Source: Chitinophagales bacterium
Lineage (GTDB): Bacteria > Bacteroidota > Bacteroidia > Chitinophagales > UBA8649
Direction of reading: 5' to 3'
Length of the DNA: 64,000 nt
Assembly: GCA_020635995.1 (NCBI GenBank)
Contig: JACJYS010000003.1
Coordinates: 244,457-308,456, forward strand
The notes under the pieces are model-generated. The model was not told where the DNA came from, ran no database searches, and worked only from the letters and a program-made list of their open reading frames with translations. Positions 62,388 to 64,000 of the stretch are shown one piece after another (position 1 is the first letter of the stretch; each line of letters begins with the position of its first letter). A program made the translations under genes and the position numbers.

Positions 62388-62774
62388 ATGAAAACAAAAT
62401 TTATATTTTTTATTAGCATTCTTGCCTTACTTTTTTCTTGTGGCAAAACTGAAGGGCCTGGTGGTAAAAACAATATTACGGGTTACATTTATGTAGAAAA
62501 TGAAACATTTGGCGCTATTCATCCTGCTACTGAAAAAAAAGTATATATTATTTATGGCGATAACAGCAACTACGGAGATAAAGACTTAACGAACTACGAT
62601 GGCTACTACCATTTTGATAAGTTGCATCCCGGAGATTATACCATTTTTACTTATTCCAAATGTGAAGAAATTAATGCCGACTGCCCTTCCGGAAAAGAAG
62701 TTGTTTTTATAGATATTAATTTGCCGGACAAAAAAGGCACTACTGAAGTAGATACCATTTTTATTAAAGAGTAG
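62388..62774 (+). CDS. small lipoprotein with carboxypeptidase-regulatory-like fold
   Basis: 128 aa, lipobox LLFSC (Cys18). The domain NITGYIYVENETFG ... DLTNYDGYYHFDKLHPGDYT resembles CarboxypepD_reg-like/SdrD-type beta-sandwiches (prealbumin-like), often surface-exposed in Bacteroidota. No specific function can be given. 11 bp after the ABM gene. Confidence 0.7.
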   Translation: MKTKFIFFISILALLFSCGKTEGPGGKNNITGYIYVENETFGAIHPATEKKVYIIYGDNSNYGDKDLTNYDGYYHFDKLHPGDYTIFTYSKCEEINADCPSGKEVVFIDINLPDKKGTTEVDTIFIKE

Positions 62775-62776
62775 AA

Positions 62777-63271
62777 CTATACTGTTTTAACTCCATACAG
62801 TTTACACAGCCAACCCAAATGCCCTGCGTGTACTCCCAAATGCCTTATGTGGTGCATGATAATGGTTTTATAAGTAGGAGGCATTCCAAAACTCAATTTA
62901 TAAGCATTTTCTTTTTCTAAATCAGCATCGGTAAAAGTTTTTAAATGCTCAATAGAAAGTTCATGAACTTCTTTCATTGCTTTTATCAAGTCCAAAAAAG
63001 GAATAGATGTATTTTCATTTCCCGATTTTGAGATAGCAAAATCATCTAAAAATGCAATATCCGATTTTTTGCCATGAGTACCGTACAAAATTAAATCTTG
63101 CTCTGCCCACGCTATATGTCCTACCACCCAGTGCAAAGTATTCAATTTAACACCTTCCATTTCAAAAACTTTAAGCGGATTCTGTTCTTTTAAAAAGCTT
63201 AAGTACCACAAAGCCAATCCCTGTGAAAATTCAACAGTATCTATTAATGTTTGTATTTCTTTGTTTTGCAT
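62777..63271 (-). CDS. DinB-like four-helix protein
   Basis: 164 aa. DinB superfamily features: HWVVGHIAWAEQDLI (about 48-62) and the C-terminal HIRHLGVHAGHLGWLCKL (His-rich, likely metal-binding together with the first His). Members include thiol transferases (bacillithiol, mycothiol) and stress proteins. Convergent with the preceding lipoprotein, 2 bp apart. Confidence 0.85.
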   Translation of the reverse strand: MQNKEIQTLIDTVEFSQGLALWYLSFLKEQNPLKVFEMEGVKLNTLHWVVGHIAWAEQDLILYGTHGKKSDIAFLDDFAISKSGNENTSIPFLDLIKAMKEVHELSIEHLKTFTDADLEKENAYKLSFGMPPTYKTIIMHHIRHLGVHAGHLGWLCKLYGVKTV

Positions 63272-63305
63272 AAAGTAAATTTACAAATTAAGATGCTTAT
63301 TTTTT

Positions 63306-63818
63306 TTAGCTTCCCCAATTCTCCCTATCTAAACTCCTATACTGAATAGCCTCAGCTACGTGCTGTGGCAGTATATTTTCTTCATTATCTAAGTCAGCAA
63401 TAGTTCGGCTCACTTTTAAAATTCTATCATAAGCTCTGGCAGATAAATTTAATTTATCCATTGCTCTGTCTAACAGTTTTTTAGAAGCATCTGAAATTTG
63501 ACATACTTTCCTAAGTTGCTTAGTGCTCATTTGGGCATTACTATATATTTCTTGCCCTTCAAAACGCTTACTTTGTATATCTCGTGCTTTTATAACACGT
63601 TCCCGAACCACATCACTTTTTTCTTCTTTATTTTCAGAGCTCAAATCTTTAAACGGAACAGGTGTTACCTCTACATGCAAGTCAATTCTATCCATTAAAG
63701 GTCCACTTATTTTGTTTAAATACTTTTGCACCACACCCGGTGGGCAAACACACTCTTTATCAGGATGATTATAATAGCCACATGGGCATGGGTGCGTTGC
63801 ATATTCATACCTTTGCAA
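63306..63818 (-). pseudogene. comM: 5'-truncated comM / YifB (Mg-chelatase-like AAA+ ATPase), C-terminal part
   Basis: 170 codons of the C-terminal third of a ComM-type DNA helicase used in natural transformation: PCPCGYYNHPDKECVCPPG (zinc-binding-like loop), QKYLNKISGPLMDRIDLHVE, LSARAYDRILKVSRTIADLD and PQHVAEAIQYRSLD. A full ComM has about 500 residues with Walker A and B before this point. Here similarity stops exactly before PCPCG, where MQRYEYATH replaces the usual MLVASMN-type residues, and the DNA to the right encodes an unrelated HTH protein on the other strand. So the N-terminal two thirds are missing: insertion, deletion or chimeric assembly. Confidence 0.8.
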
Positions 63819-64000
63819 TTTAAATCAAAATTGCCGTGTAACAAACCATATCCAAAGGAATTGAAAACCTTGGGGGATCATTTGCGTAAGACTCGATTGG
63901 ATAGGTCTTTGAGCCATCCTGATGTTGCTAAAATTCTGAATGTAGATGTAGAAACTGTATTGTGTTGGGAGCATAATAGAAATGAGCCTACCGTTAAATA
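63813..64000 (+). CDS. XRE-type HTH protein, partial at right edge
   Basis: An open plus-strand frame with no stop before the edge. From TTG at 63813 (start uncertain; other candidates TTG 63831 or ATG 63765 inside comM) it reads KPYPKELKTLGDHLRKTRLD, SHPDVAKILNVDVETVLCW and EHNRNEPTV. The TLGDHLRKxRLD ... W.. N. . .P layout is an XRE-type helix-turn-helix unit seen in small orphan regulators often linked to mobile DNA. The 5' part overlaps the comM junction. Confidence 0.6.
   Translation, partial: MQFKSKLPCNKPYPKELKTLGDHLRKTRLDRSLSHPDVAKILNVDVETVLCWEHNRNEPTVK

Noticed and set aside
63765..63812. ATG at 63765 as start of the HTH gene
   Set aside because: This segment is antisense to the conserved PCPCGYYNHP codons of comM, so it is probably not original to the HTH gene; kept only as an alternative.
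1..64000. tRNA or rRNA genes
   Set aside because: No T-loop-like or rRNA-like stretches were noticed on reading; a proper covariance search was not possible.

Overview
The window comes from an AT-rich member of the Bacteroidota. Supporting signs are the recurring TAnnTTTG -7 promoter element, few Shine-Dalgarno sequences, a gldC gliding-motility homologue, lipoproteins ending their signal in a SxxSC or FAC lipobox, and the protein style throughout. Genus cannot be read from the sequence. No rRNA, tRNA or CRISPR array was seen.

Layout. 1-1248: start of a CusA/CzcA metal efflux pump and a Cys-rich small protein (minus). 1325-3356: def-ruvX and rplU-rpmA, where L27 carries an unusual C-terminal helix-hairpin-helix domain. 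3564-11148: accessory and housekeeping genes (a repeat-bearing lipoprotein, a stand-alone LuxR-type HTH, aldo/keto reductase, thioredoxin-like proteins, gldC) separated by intergenic DNA rich in inverted repeats. 11440-15936: a serpin lipoprotein, then lgt, eno and carA on the minus strand. 16064-34128: the complete str-S10-spc-alpha ribosomal cluster (rpsL to rplQ, with fusA, secY, map, infA, rpmJ and rpoA), all minus, interrupted between rplV and rpsC by a 40-bp perfect palindrome and a new promoter. 34752-39458: a VGIGT-type surface protein, a thioredoxin-like protein and an Xaa-Pro aminopeptidase. 39596-61431: a nitrate-respiration island. 61504-64000: YceI, a monooxygenase-fold protein, a lipoprotein, a DinB-like protein, and a 5'-truncated comM abutting the start of an unrelated HTH gene.

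Nitrate island. A plus-strand operon (moeA, TauE-type permease, mobA, moaD, moeB-rhodanese, moaE, a moaC/moaB fusion, Crp/Fnr regulator) makes molybdenum cofactor. The facing minus-strand block holds moaA, a hemerythrin-domain protein, an outer-membrane porin, two NarK transporters, a second Crp/Fnr regulator and a diheme cytochrome c-narGHJI operon. Together these encode nitrate uptake, bis-MGD cofactor synthesis, a cytoplasm-facing membrane nitrate reductase with a dedicated cytochrome, and its regulation. No nitrite reductase and no molybdate ABC transporter lies in the window. Six copies of an FNR-like palindrome (ATGAT-N4-ATCAT and close variants) sit upstream of six transcription units. 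At moeA and at the cytochrome operon the palindrome centre lies exactly 33 bp from the centre of the -7 element, the geometry of class II activation near -41.5.

The most promising unexplained items are this operator family and the uncharacterised 151-aa protein it precedes (60976-61431), the L27-HhH fusion, the interrupted S10 operon, a 128-bp dispersed element with three copies in the window, a nested-palindrome intergenic region (4500-5260), and the comM/HTH junction at the right edge.
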